Shown piece by piece: positions 55,370 to 64,000 of a stretch of 64,000 bases of DNA. Each line of letters begins with the position of its first letter. The first letter of the stretch is position 1. The translations under genes were made by a program, and so were the position numbers. The stretch comes from Triatoma infestans (Eukaryota > Arthropoda > Insecta > Hemiptera > Reduviidae): contig JAAEAF010012626.1 of assembly GCA_011037195.1 (NCBI GenBank), forward strand, positions 124,001 through 188,000. The letters run 5' to 3'. The notes beneath the pieces were generated by a model. The model was not told where the DNA came from and did not search any database. It worked only from the letters and a program-made list of their open reading frames with translations.

Positions 55370-56266
55370 GTAAATGATGCGATCGTGTCAAATATTTAAA
55401 TTATGTTTGTACCGGAAATAGATATCTTGGAAACGTATGTTGGAAAAGGTGTTTTTAATTTTTTTTAATTTTATGATTCTTGTGGGTTGGTGATGAACTC
55501 AGGCTTCCTTCTAAAGATTACTTTAAAAATAGCATAAGTTCTATTTAAGTATATAGTTCAGAAGAATATTAAATTTTCTATTTAATATTAAATCTGAAGA
55601 ACGTCGGTTATTCGGAAGTCCGATTTTATTTGTATTATGGGTTTTTCAGTTATAGCGTTTCCTCCAAATATCGCTCTGAAGCGTGACTATTAGTCCTGGC
55701 GTTTGTTAAACTTATTGCATATATACATTTCACTTTACCTGAAATATTTTGTAAGATTTTTTCGAGGTTCTGAAACCTGAGTATTACGCGTCTTTTTGTG
55801 CAGTTTCAGTATACACTGTATGTCTTTTAACTTGTAAGAGAATAAAGGAAATAAGCTTTTTGTAAAAATCCAACTTTCCAGTTAGTTACTACCACGGCGT
55901 TTGACACAAAGATTTCGGGCAAAATTCATCAACCGGAAATTGTTCTCGATAACGACTGTAAGTATTACCCTTAAACTTCGAATACTTATTACACAGATAA
56001 AAAAATAAACCTATCACTTTTATTTGTGTGTGACATTTTTCTGAAAAAATTGGTTTGTGATGGTACTGAGGAATCTGAGCCGTTAAAATTCAAATGTGTT
56101 TGTTCAATATTATTGGTGCCCTCTACATTGTAATCATTCTCTAGCTACCTCTGTTGGTAGGTCGGTACTGGTCTCCCCACCACCTGTATTTTTGTGTAAT
56201 TTGAAATTAAAGGAAAAATTATATAAATTAGAGGACATTAAGGACATTTTATATATAACTGTATTA
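55370..56266 (+). repeat. Family A copy, interrupted by a LINE
   Basis: AATGATGCGATCGTGTCAAA at 55373, then ACCGGAAATAGATATCTTGG, GGTTATTCGGAAGTCCGATT near 55600 and AATTCATCAACCGGAAATTG near 55923. The LINE at 56267-57506 cuts it, and the family A right end resumes at 57524. The last 150 bases before the LINE do not match the full copies well. Confidence 0.6.
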
Positions 56267-57506
56267 GAAAATACAGCTTTTATTGAAGACGATGTCAGAA
56301 GTGATCCTTTCCCAATAAAGCGAGGCGTAAGGCAGGGAGACCCACTTTCCCCTACTCTTTTTATAACAGTGCTGGAAAATATTTTTAGGGGATTAGAATG
56401 GGACGCCATTGGTGTAAATATAAATGGAAAATGTCTTAACAACCTAAAGTTTGCAGACGATGTGGTTCTAGTAGCCACATCCGAATATCACTTGATCAAA
56501 ATGTTTGAAGATCTGGAAAGACTGAGTCGTGATGTTGGACTTAGTTTGAATTTCCTAAAAACTAAAGTTATTACAAATAGTATGGTTAGCCAGTTAAGAA
56601 TAGCCCATCCCAATACTGAAGTGGTGGAAGAGGTTGTATATCTAGGACAGACAGTATCTTTCCAAAACAGGCTCACGAAAGAGATTCAGAGGCGCATAGC
56701 TCTCAGCTGGAGGAAATATTGGTCGCTGAAAAATATAATGAAAGCTAATATAGACTTCAAATGGTAAAGCTTTATATTCAACTGCAATATCCTGCCAGTG
56801 TTGACGTATGGATGGCAAACTTGGTCGACCACTAAAGCTGTAGAAAAGAGAAATCTGGCAAAGAAGTTTTGAAAGGAGCATGCTAAATATAAAGAGAAGA
56901 GATAGAATTAGAAGCCATATTAGAAGAGAAATAACTTCAGTGAGAGACGCCGCTCAGTACTGCAAGAAGTTATAGTGGGAGTGGGCTGAACATCTGGCTA
57001 GAACGGATACTCACAGGTGGACAAGGATGGTCATGGAATGGATACCTTTAGGAGGAAAAAGGAAAAATGGTAGGCAGCATAAAAGATGGTCAGATGAAAT
57101 AAAAAAAGAAGAAGGAGTCAAGTGGATGAGGAAAGCGAACGATAGAGATTATTGGAATAAGAAGTGTGAACAAGTGGAGAAATCAGGGAATTCTTAACCC
57201 TAGGTACGGCTGGTCACCGGCAAAGGACCACAATCTCCCTTAGGGGAAGGCCTACATATTTTATATTAGAAATTAAGAGAAAGTAATATATATATATGTA
57301 TATATATAAACTAGTACAGTTTTTGGTTTTATTCAACTACAATATGATATAATAAAATTTAAATAATTAAAGAAAATTTAAGTTTCTGTAATAAGCTGAG
57401 AAGTTTTATTTTTTATTCTTTTATTTTGTTTAAATTATTTGATATTTATTTGAGATTTTAAGTTTTTCATTTTCTGTACAATATGTAAATAAAGGCTTAT
57501 TATTAT
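56267..57506 (+). mobile_element. RTE-like LINE, 5'-truncated, with 17-bp target duplication
   Basis: The best-preserved polymerase in the window. From 56267 one frame reads DVRSDPFPIKRGVRQGDPLS, PTLFITVLENIFRGLEW, NLKFADDVVLVATSEYHLIK with the catalytic FADD at 56450-56461, GLSLNFLKTKVITNSMVSQL, VVEEVVYLGQTVSFQNRLTK and EIQRRIALSWRKYWSLKNIM up to a TAA at 56765. It resumes ILPVLTYGWQTWSTTKAVEK and, after a frameshift near 56870, MLNIKRRDRIRSHIRREITS, RMVMEWIPLGGKRKNGRQHK and RWSDEIKKEEGVKWMRKAND to a stop near 57198. The 3' end is AATAAAGGCTTATTATTATT. TATATATAACTGTATTA flanks it at 56250-56266 and 57507-57523. The endonuclease and the first RT blocks are missing; two or three stops and one frameshift inactivate it. 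The frame upstream of 56267 is host sequence. Confidence 0.9.
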
Positions 57507-57523
57507 TATATATAACTGTATTA

Positions 57524-57790
57524 AGAAGCGTAAAGAGAAAATCGTGTGAGTGTTTCACATCAGATTTTTATGGTCTATATTGTGTGTTATGATTGATATG
57601 GTGTATGTGTGTTTGGGTGGTTTTGAGAGAGTGTGCCAACAAAATAACTCCAAAACGGAAACTCAGAATGCTAACTGCACTGATATAAACCTGTCACTTT
57701 TATTTGAAATATATATTTTTCCGGAACAATGGGTTTTTACAAAGGTTCTCGAAAATCCCGGGCGTTACAGTTCATGTATTATTGGGATTT
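57524..57790 (+). repeat. Family A right end and following fragment
   Basis: AGCGTAAAGAGAAAATCGTG, then GTGTGAGTGTTTCACATCAG and ATTTTTAT at 57543-57570 is the family A right end, continuing the copy at 55370. A further piece with AACTCCAAAACGGAAACTC and CACTTTTATTTGAAATATAT follows to about 57725. Confidence 0.7.
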
Positions 57791-58069
57791 GATAGAGTCA
57801 CTGTCTTCTTGGCCTACAGCGCAAGCACTTTCATTATACTTTTTTTTTCTATTATTTGTTGAGAACCAAGCTGCATCCTACCATCACTTGTTTAAGAAAT
57901 TTAATATGATTTTAGGAAATTTACTATTAGTTAGCTACGATGAGGAAAAAAAATTCAAATTTTGGTGCCTATCTATTTCAAAATCGTATTAACTGCTGCT
58001 ATAAGATATAAGATAAAGTCCTGTTGGCTGTTTTACATAACCATTTGGCTTTTTTACTTAGAGCTGGAA
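57791..58069. other. Spacer
   Basis: AT-rich; nothing supported. Confidence 0.45.
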
Positions 58070-58215
58070 AGCATCAGAGATATTTTCCATGATAGTCTGC
58101 TTCTTTTGGTGGTCATAGACCGTTTACGGGCGTTCGCCCATCATCAGGATGTTTTTTGTCAAACAGTGTGATAACATAGACTTGTACAGACCAAATTCAG
58201 TTATACGCACTCAAC
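58070..58215 (+). repeat. Family B repeat, second copy
   Basis: Aligns with 4615-4870 from TATTTTCCATGATAGTCTGC to GTGTGATAACATAGACTTGT. On the minus strand 58150-58111 reads CCTGATGATGGGCGAACGCC, CGTAAACGGTC and TATGACC: a strong hairpin GGGC-gaac-GCCC, but GAAAC has become GTAAAC. Confidence 0.65.
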
Positions 58216-58569
58216 TCAAGTAATCTCGTATAATTACTTATTTTGCTTTGTATAGTCCCACTGTTCGAATATTCCCAATCTGCAATTTTGCTTTTAGTTT
58301 CTATTGCGGTTCTTTTTGTACAATCTGTAAAAAATTAACATAATAATTGTTTGTTAATTAAAATAATAATAATATTAATATTATACCCGTTGTTTTATTC
58401 GCTAGAAACTAAAACAAACAAAAAATTGATAACTATTCATGTTGGTGATCGCATTCAAATTCTCCGGACATATGTTTTGTTCACATTGAGCCGGACGTTG
58501 AAACAAAACGGTAGTCAACAGTGAAACAAAGAAAAAAAGTAAAAAAAAAATAAAAAATGAGACCTCTAC
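58216..58569. other. AT-rich spacer
   Basis: (AAT)-rich near 58364-58380 and A runs. Nothing supported. Confidence 0.5.
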
Positions 58570-59528
58570 TTAATAGGGGCTCTCTCTTATATATACCATG
58601 TGTGAGTGTGTGATTTGAATATCCTTCTCGGCCAGATGACATTCTCTGGAGCATGCGTTTGTTGGTTGTGTTTTGGAAGGATTGAAAGAAAAAAAGAAAG
58701 GTACAGCTACCTAACTAAAAAACAAGGTGTAGAAATGTTTGGTGTGCACGATTGAATTTTTATTTTCTATTTGTGTGTATGTATATGTGTTTTGTGTTTC
58801 AGTGTATAAAACTGAACAGCCAGACTGAACACATTATACCGCCGTTACCATGACTACTGGGATTGTACAATGGATTTCTACAACAACAAAACAACAACAA
58901 CAACAACTTCTCTACATTTTCCATATATATATATATATATATACCGCCAACCCTCGCACTTACCGTGAATACACACATATATATACACATATCCAAAAAC
59001 CCACACAGTTTACTACTTCTACCCACCAATTTTTCCCCAGTTTACATCCATTTTGTGTTTTGCGTATGCGCGGCTATACTATACACACAAACACATCAGT
59101 TATTGTTTTGTGTTCATCTCGTCCCACCACCACCCTTTTCCGCCAATGTGCCTCCAATCACTTGTATAGTATACTAAACCAGCCTTGCACCATCCCACTA
59201 CAATATTGTGTAGAAAAAGCACACCACCATTCACCCCCCCTCACCAGGTCATCGGTATGATACTCGGCATTGCTATTATATGATGCCCAACCAAAAAAAA
59301 AAAGAAGAAACAATTGTTTATGTGTTTTACCGTGACGCAGTATATCCAACTATGGATTGCGCGCCTTCCCATCTTCTTCCTCCTAAAAAGGGGCGCACGC
59401 CAAACAACATTGAGCGGTTACTGGAATGGTCGATTTTTCCCCTATTTCACTTCTATCTCGTCCTCTCTACTTTTTTTTTTGGAAATGATTTATGCATGTG
59501 TATGTAAAAAAGAGAGAGAGGGACGAGC

Positions 59529-59567
<39 letters not shown>

Positions 59568-59800
59568 TGTGGGGGGATGTAGATATCTGCGCATCAAAAG
59601 CGCCCATATACGTATTTATATATTTTATATATATGTATATATATACACCGGTCCTCGTTTTGATGTCTATCATTGGAATATAGGGATGACACAAATGGCC
59701 GCGTCGTTCCCGTCGCTCATGGGCATATGAAGCCAAATGGTATGGAATTTGATTGGGGAAAAATCAACACACACCCACACATACACACACACAAATGCCT
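58570..59800. promoter_or_regulatory. GC-richer island with microsatellites
   Basis: Holds (CAA)n at about 58884-58905, (TA)n at 58924-58943, (GA)n at 59508-59566 and CA-rich tracts near 59765-59792. Between them the sequence is less AT-rich and unmatched in the window. ACAAATGGCCGCGTCG at 59691-59706 is a YY1-like word. Frames at 58850-59260 and 59314-59730 lean on the simple repeats and show no domain. Regulatory status is a guess. Confidence 0.2.
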
Positions 59801-60109
59801 TTTAACCAATTCCCATTGATCATTGATCGCATCGCTATCTTTGACTTCTAGATTATTTCTGAATATCATGCGGGTTGGCTTCCTATCATATTTTTTCAGA
59901 TATTTTTACTTTTTGTTTAAATATATATATTTTTTTTTTAATTTTTATTTTAATCTTATGTTTTACAAATTTTAACTTTCCTTAAACAAATAAATAAAAT
60001 AAATGTATTTATATAATTCTACAATAAGATTAACAGGTAGAGGTTGTCTCGTTAACCTCCACTATCTGTGACAACATGGATCTTGTATTTTGATACCCAT
60101 TTTTTTTCC
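59801..60109. other. AT-rich spacer
   Basis: T runs near 59930. Nothing recognised. Confidence 0.5.
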
Positions 60110-60540
60110 TCTATTCCTGGTGAGCGGAAGTTCTGCGATCGCGTCAAATCTTCGAAATTGCGTTTTTACCGGAAGTACACGTTTTGAGGTCACCTAAGTA
60201 CGAAAAAAAGTATTTTTAGCGAATCGCCCAACCAAAAACGAAACAGTACGAAAAATCGCTAGAATCTCAAACCTGATATTCCGTCTAGGTGAGCGTAATC
60301 ACCGCATCCAGAAAGTCAATTAACCGGAGTTAGATCTATGCAGAATAGGTTTTCTAAGTTTTTTGTAATTTTCTCGTAAACTATTGCAACGATTTCCTAT
60401 AAACTTGGGATACTACTGCACAGATATGAACCTATCACTTTTATTTAAAGCACTTTCACAAAATAGTTTATTTTAGATAGCTGAGCAGAATTTCTGGCGT
60501 TAAATTCAAATATTATATAGAGTAGTTCAATATTACTGGC
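60110..60540 (+). repeat. Family A copy, left half
   Basis: GAGCGGAAGTTCTGCGATCG at about 60123, TTTTACCGGAAGTACACGTT, AGCGAATCGCCCAACCAAAA (no microsatellite), AACCTGATATTCCGTCTAGG, GTCAATTAACCGGAGTTAGA, TTGCAACGATTTCCTATAAA and CACTTTTATTTAAAGCAC. Plus strand, fairly good. Confidence 0.8.
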
Positions 60541-60720
60541 AGGCTTTTCTGCAATGGAATTTCGTTTCTTTATCTGCCTAATATGGTAGTGCTGTGCCTC
60601 TCTTTGTCCTAGGCCTCTGTTTATTTCAAACTCTTCTGAGCCACCTCCTTGCTCTTTAACTTTAGCGAAAGAAATTGAAGATACCTGTTCACTAAATTAA
60701 GAATAATTTTCGAAGAGGTT
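60541..60720. other. Spacer
   Basis: Nothing recognised. Confidence 0.4.
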
Positions 60721-61995
60721 TTAAACTCCTTGCAGTATCTCGAATTTCTTTCCTATACATAGTCTATCATGAGGTTGGTTAAAGTCAATAAAGAAATTAT
60801 AATACAATATTAAAAATAAAGAAATTATAGTACAATAATGTTTTAGTCGATAAAACTTTTCGTCCATTATTTTCTGGGCGATAACTTGATCCAAGGTTGA
60901 CCGATTTCGGCGAAAGCCAATCTGATGATCGCCAAATATTGTATCTGAATACTGGGTTAATTGTTTGGCAATTAACTTTGCCTCTACATTATGTACGACG
61001 GAAAGTAACACCATCTCTTTGTATTTTCACAACAGGTTTTCTCCTCTTTTCTTAGAAAGCGGACATATTATTGTCACTAGACAGATCCGGCGTCCTTTCT
61101 TTGATCCATCTTCTAGCCACTATTTAGATCATACAATATGTCGCACAGTACTTCACTTCCTAATTTTAAAAATTCCGCTATTAACCCATCTGCTTTATTA
61201 TTTTTCAGAAGCACAATTATTTCTAATTTCCCCTCTTTTTCAGGATAATCAACAATGTCTTCATTTAATTTTTCACATTTTTACTTTGATGTTTCGACTA
61301 GTTCTAAATCATCACGTAAATTCAAAAGCGCATCAAATTATTCGGCCCATCTCTTGCTCAATTGTGCGGTCCACTTCCTCAATGCTGCTTCCTTTCCTCT
61401 GCAGAAATCTAGAATCTTCTCTCTTTTTCGACATACTTAATTACCCTCTTTTATTTTTTCATGAATTCTATAACATTTGCTCTTATAGCTCTAATCATCA
61501 TGTTAATTCTGGCTTTTCTTCTTTCTTCTAATTTATTCTTTACCGAATCTGCCATTTTTTTTATCTTTATTTTTGTTGTTGACTGCAGTGCTCTCTATAG
61601 CCATGATAAGTGCGTTCATAATCTTTCCATTTTTGACATCTATATCATCTTCTTCTGTCGCTTTTGCGCCTTTCCTGTTTTGTAAATTTTTATCCTAGTC
61701 TTCCCTGTTTTTCCTACCTCCCTTTATCCTTCTTGTGTTTCAATTATCTATTCTCTCAATTTTCTGTTGCTAAAATTTTGAAATTCCTTGCTTAGAATTA
61801 ATTCGCACCAAATTATGGTCTGAATCAGTCTATATTGGAAGCGTGATCAATTTGGTACTTTGACAATCCATTCGATGATCTCCAGGTTTCCTTTGTGTGG
61901 AATTGCGTACACTTACACTCAAATTTCGCACTAGGAAAATCAATAAGCCTAATTCCATTTTCATTGATTTGCCAATGCAAGCTAATTCGGCCAGA
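60721..61995 (-). pseudogene. LINE endonuclease plus reverse transcriptase relic
   Basis: Minus strand in order: NENGIRLIDFPSAKFECKCT, TKETWRSSNGLSKYQIDHAS near 61940-61840 (C-terminal end of an APE-type endonuclease: NENGxRLIDFA..TWxSPDGxxxNQIDHVLID); NNKADGLIAEFLKLGSE near 61215 and IICPLSKKR near 61060; then SVVHNVEAKLIAKQLTQYSD, GDHQIGFRRNRSTLDQVIAQ and FIDFNQPHDRLCIGKKFEIL (RT blocks: AKLIAxRL..E-x-QxGFRxxRSTxDQI..FIDFxxAYD). The second Asp of the FIDF..AYD block survives as PHD. Many stops and shifts occur, especially 61230-61800, and the FADD part is missing. It is the only trace of an endonuclease domain in the window. Confidence 0.85.
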
Positions 61996-63707
61996 AATGG
62001 CTTATAACTTTCGTCACCTGACCCAACTGCATGTCCTTGTGTGTTGTATGAATGATGTTAGTATATCAGTGGTGTGTGCTGTTCTGGATCTTGCGTATAG
62101 GGGCCTGTGGTAACCCTTGAGTCGCCGCCAAGTAGTTGTATGTGACGAATGATATTCTGATGTATGCATGAGAACACACTGGTGATAAATTTGTGAAGAA
62201 CACACTTAGATCAGCAAAGGCCATTTGACAGTACCACTGTGATACGTGGTTTTGTGGTTCTTTTAGCCTTCCAGATCTATTGAAAATTCTATGAAGTTAG
62301 CAACTTCCTTAAATATTAAATTATTTAGACTAATAATTCATAAACATTCTGGACATATTTCTGGAATAAAAGTAATTCAGATTTTTGATAGGATTGCAAT
62401 AAGCCTTATCCCTGATTTCCAAGCAATAAGCATAATAAATTCCAGCTGCGTTTACCCGCAACTACTGATGATTGTTGGTATATAAATGGATTGTACTATG
62501 TTGTATGCATTTATGATCTAGACTATGAGTGCAACTAATTAGAGCTAGTCAGTAGATTATGCCTCTAAACAGTGAGTTCCCAGTGCCGATTCTAATTATT
62601 TTACTCAACTTAAAGAAAAGTTAATTCAAGATTTCAATAAATTTTGGGCATTATTTAAATATTGAGTTAATTCATGAGTTTTCGTCCGTACTTTGTTTTG
62701 TCATTTCATAATCTGTACAGTGTGGATTTAGTATTAAAGGCGCCGTAAGTTTAACATACTTTTGCTATTCACTCCTTCTCTTTTATATTAGTTAAGTTTA
62801 GGCAAAATGGGGAATGGCGAGGAACAAACAGATTAGATCTTGAATATTTATGTTTGTTTTATTTTTAGCGAATATACGTTGGCTTCCCTTGACTGTTGTA
62901 TTCTTCAATAACCTCTTTCCCGTTTATTTATGTTTCCTTGTTTTTTTTTTTTATCTGTAGTGGAACCAAATTATCCTTAACTATAGGCAACATCCATTAT
63001 AACATCTCTAATGTAATTTCTAGATATTCAACCCGCTATAAACAGTATATTATTTGATTCTATCTGAATGAAATTTTCTGTCATATGTGTTGATTTTTTG
63101 AAATTAATTCATTTCATCAATTTAGAGAATAAAGTTGCAACACATTAATCCATCAATTCCCATTATCAAATAAGCGGTAATCTTTTGTTTTCTAAGTAAA
63201 AAAATAAAAAAAAAAACAACTTGTATTTTTTGGGCCATAACTGTCTTCAAAATGACGGGTAGATTGTGCTGCCAGCCATCTACCTGATTGCTAGTGGGAC
63301 CTGTCTGAAGAGGGGATAATTGATCCTTATTTTTTTTTCCCTTCCGTTCTTATATGAAACTTCCTAAACAACGGACCAACATTAGAGCTAACTTCTTAAT
63401 TCACTTAAATTGTAGAAAATTGTCCTTAAACACTGACTTTTTTTACCGTTTTTCTCGTAAGGTGGGCTGATAAAACGTTCTTTAACTATCTAAAGTGTTG
63501 CTTTTAGCCTTACCCACAACAAATTTTCTTCAATTATAGAATTTTTGCAACAACTTCCTTAATTTTTTTTATTATTTTTTATTTTATTTTTTATATTATT
63601 TTACCTAAGCATTTCTAATTATATATTATATATGTTTTTCTCAATTGAATACTTAACATTTAATGTTTTATATAAAGCATTGGCCTTAGTGGCTTTCAAG
63701 GTGTAAT
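61996..63707. other. AT-rich spacer, unassigned
   Basis: No repeat family or gene supported; T runs near 62940 and 63570-63600. Frames at 62014-62205 and 62291-62485 lack a recognisable domain. Confidence 0.45.
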
Positions 63708-63801
63708 GACCCTGAAGAGGCTTATTGCAACATGGGCGAAACGACGGTTTTTAGCAAATCGCTGACGCGATCTTAACCCGGAAACTCAAGTGTTTTTCAT
63801 G
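63708..63801 (+). repeat. Stem-loop motif plus shared tail
   Basis: GACCCTGAAGAGGCTTATTG, CAACATGGGCGAAACGACGG at 63708-63747: CTGAAGAG, hairpin GCTTAT-tgcaac-ATGGGC with G-U pairs, GAAACGAC. Then GACGCGATCTTAACCCGG and AAACTCAAGTGTTTTTCATG, shared with 34022-34060. Confidence 0.6.
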
Positions 63802-64000
63802 ATGATGTTATGTGTGTGTTTCAATCACTATAAAAACAAAGACTTGAGCTAATGTATTTTTCATTTATTAAAGTGTAGGTCTGCCTCGAAATTTTATATA
63901 TTTAACACTCCCCAATAGATTGCATGATAGGACCTTTCTTGACACTTTGATCGCTCTTGTCTGGAGATATTAGATTTGAGTCTCTCGTTTTGCACTTTCC
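63802..64000. other. Spacer to window end
   Basis: AT-rich, nothing recognised. Confidence 0.4.

Noticed and set aside
56096..56266. Upstream extension of the LINE polymerase frame
   Set aside because: The target duplication at 56250-56266 shows that sequence before 56267 is host DNA joined in frame by chance.
58850..59260. Overlapping 104-136 codon frames
   Set aside because: They depend on CAA and TA microsatellites and have no recognisable domain or conserved start context.

Overview
This window is eukaryotic, AT-rich, non-coding DNA from an animal with a large repeat-laden genome. Bacterial-style gene order is absent, no spliced gene can be supported, and almost every long open frame is a shadow, a microsatellite translation or a transposon relic. 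The LINE proteins (RTE-like tails ending in ATG or ATT triplets, a Jockey/I-like element with RNase H) and the Tc1, hAT and PIF/Harbinger remnants look most like those of insects. I would guess an arthropod, with low confidence; another invertebrate is possible.

The dominant component is one interspersed family, called family A here, present in about 27 fragments on both strands. Two near-complete copies lie at 14262-15252 and 53072-54030. A copy has a 16-bp subterminal inverted repeat, a microsatellite at a fixed internal site, internal tandem units that each begin with CCGGAAGT, and a short stem-loop with an oligo-T tail at the right end. That is the layout of Helentron-associated non-autonomous elements (HINE/DINE-1 type). 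Many of the microsatellites in the window sit at the element's microsatellite site.

Region by region: 1-8140 holds family A fragments, an 18-copy 26-bp minisatellite and a tRNA-derived SINE. 8141-17205 holds a GC-richer island, SINE fragments, a Jockey/I-like LINE relic, a full family A copy and two more LINE tails. 17370-24520 holds family A pieces, an unassigned 78-codon frame and a SINE inserted in family A with a 14-bp target duplication. 25295-28740 holds a direct-repeat pair and a young-looking LINE tail with a 12-bp target duplication. 30890-36360 holds two GC-richer islands (one with a possible first exon, one with a perfect RFX X-box) and a LINE RNase H relic. 36960-47290 holds a SINE, a LINE C-terminus between two identical 172-bp repeats, a Tc1 relic, a 15-bp minisatellite and a decayed LINE. 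49855-57790 holds a Harbinger element nested in a hAT-like element, a large inverted repeat enclosing family A, and an RTE-like LINE with a 17-bp target duplication. 58070-63801 holds another island, family A, and an endonuclease-plus-RT relic.

A second theme is a recurring motif of the form CTGANGAN-hairpin-GAAAC(N)GTC, seen at seven places in three or more unrelated repeats. It resembles a hammerhead ribozyme core, with one extra nucleotide before stem II and an almost loopless, self-complementary stem III. Nothing here works as a pathway; the story is transposon nesting, decay and microsatellite growth, with a few islands that might serve as host promoters or exons.
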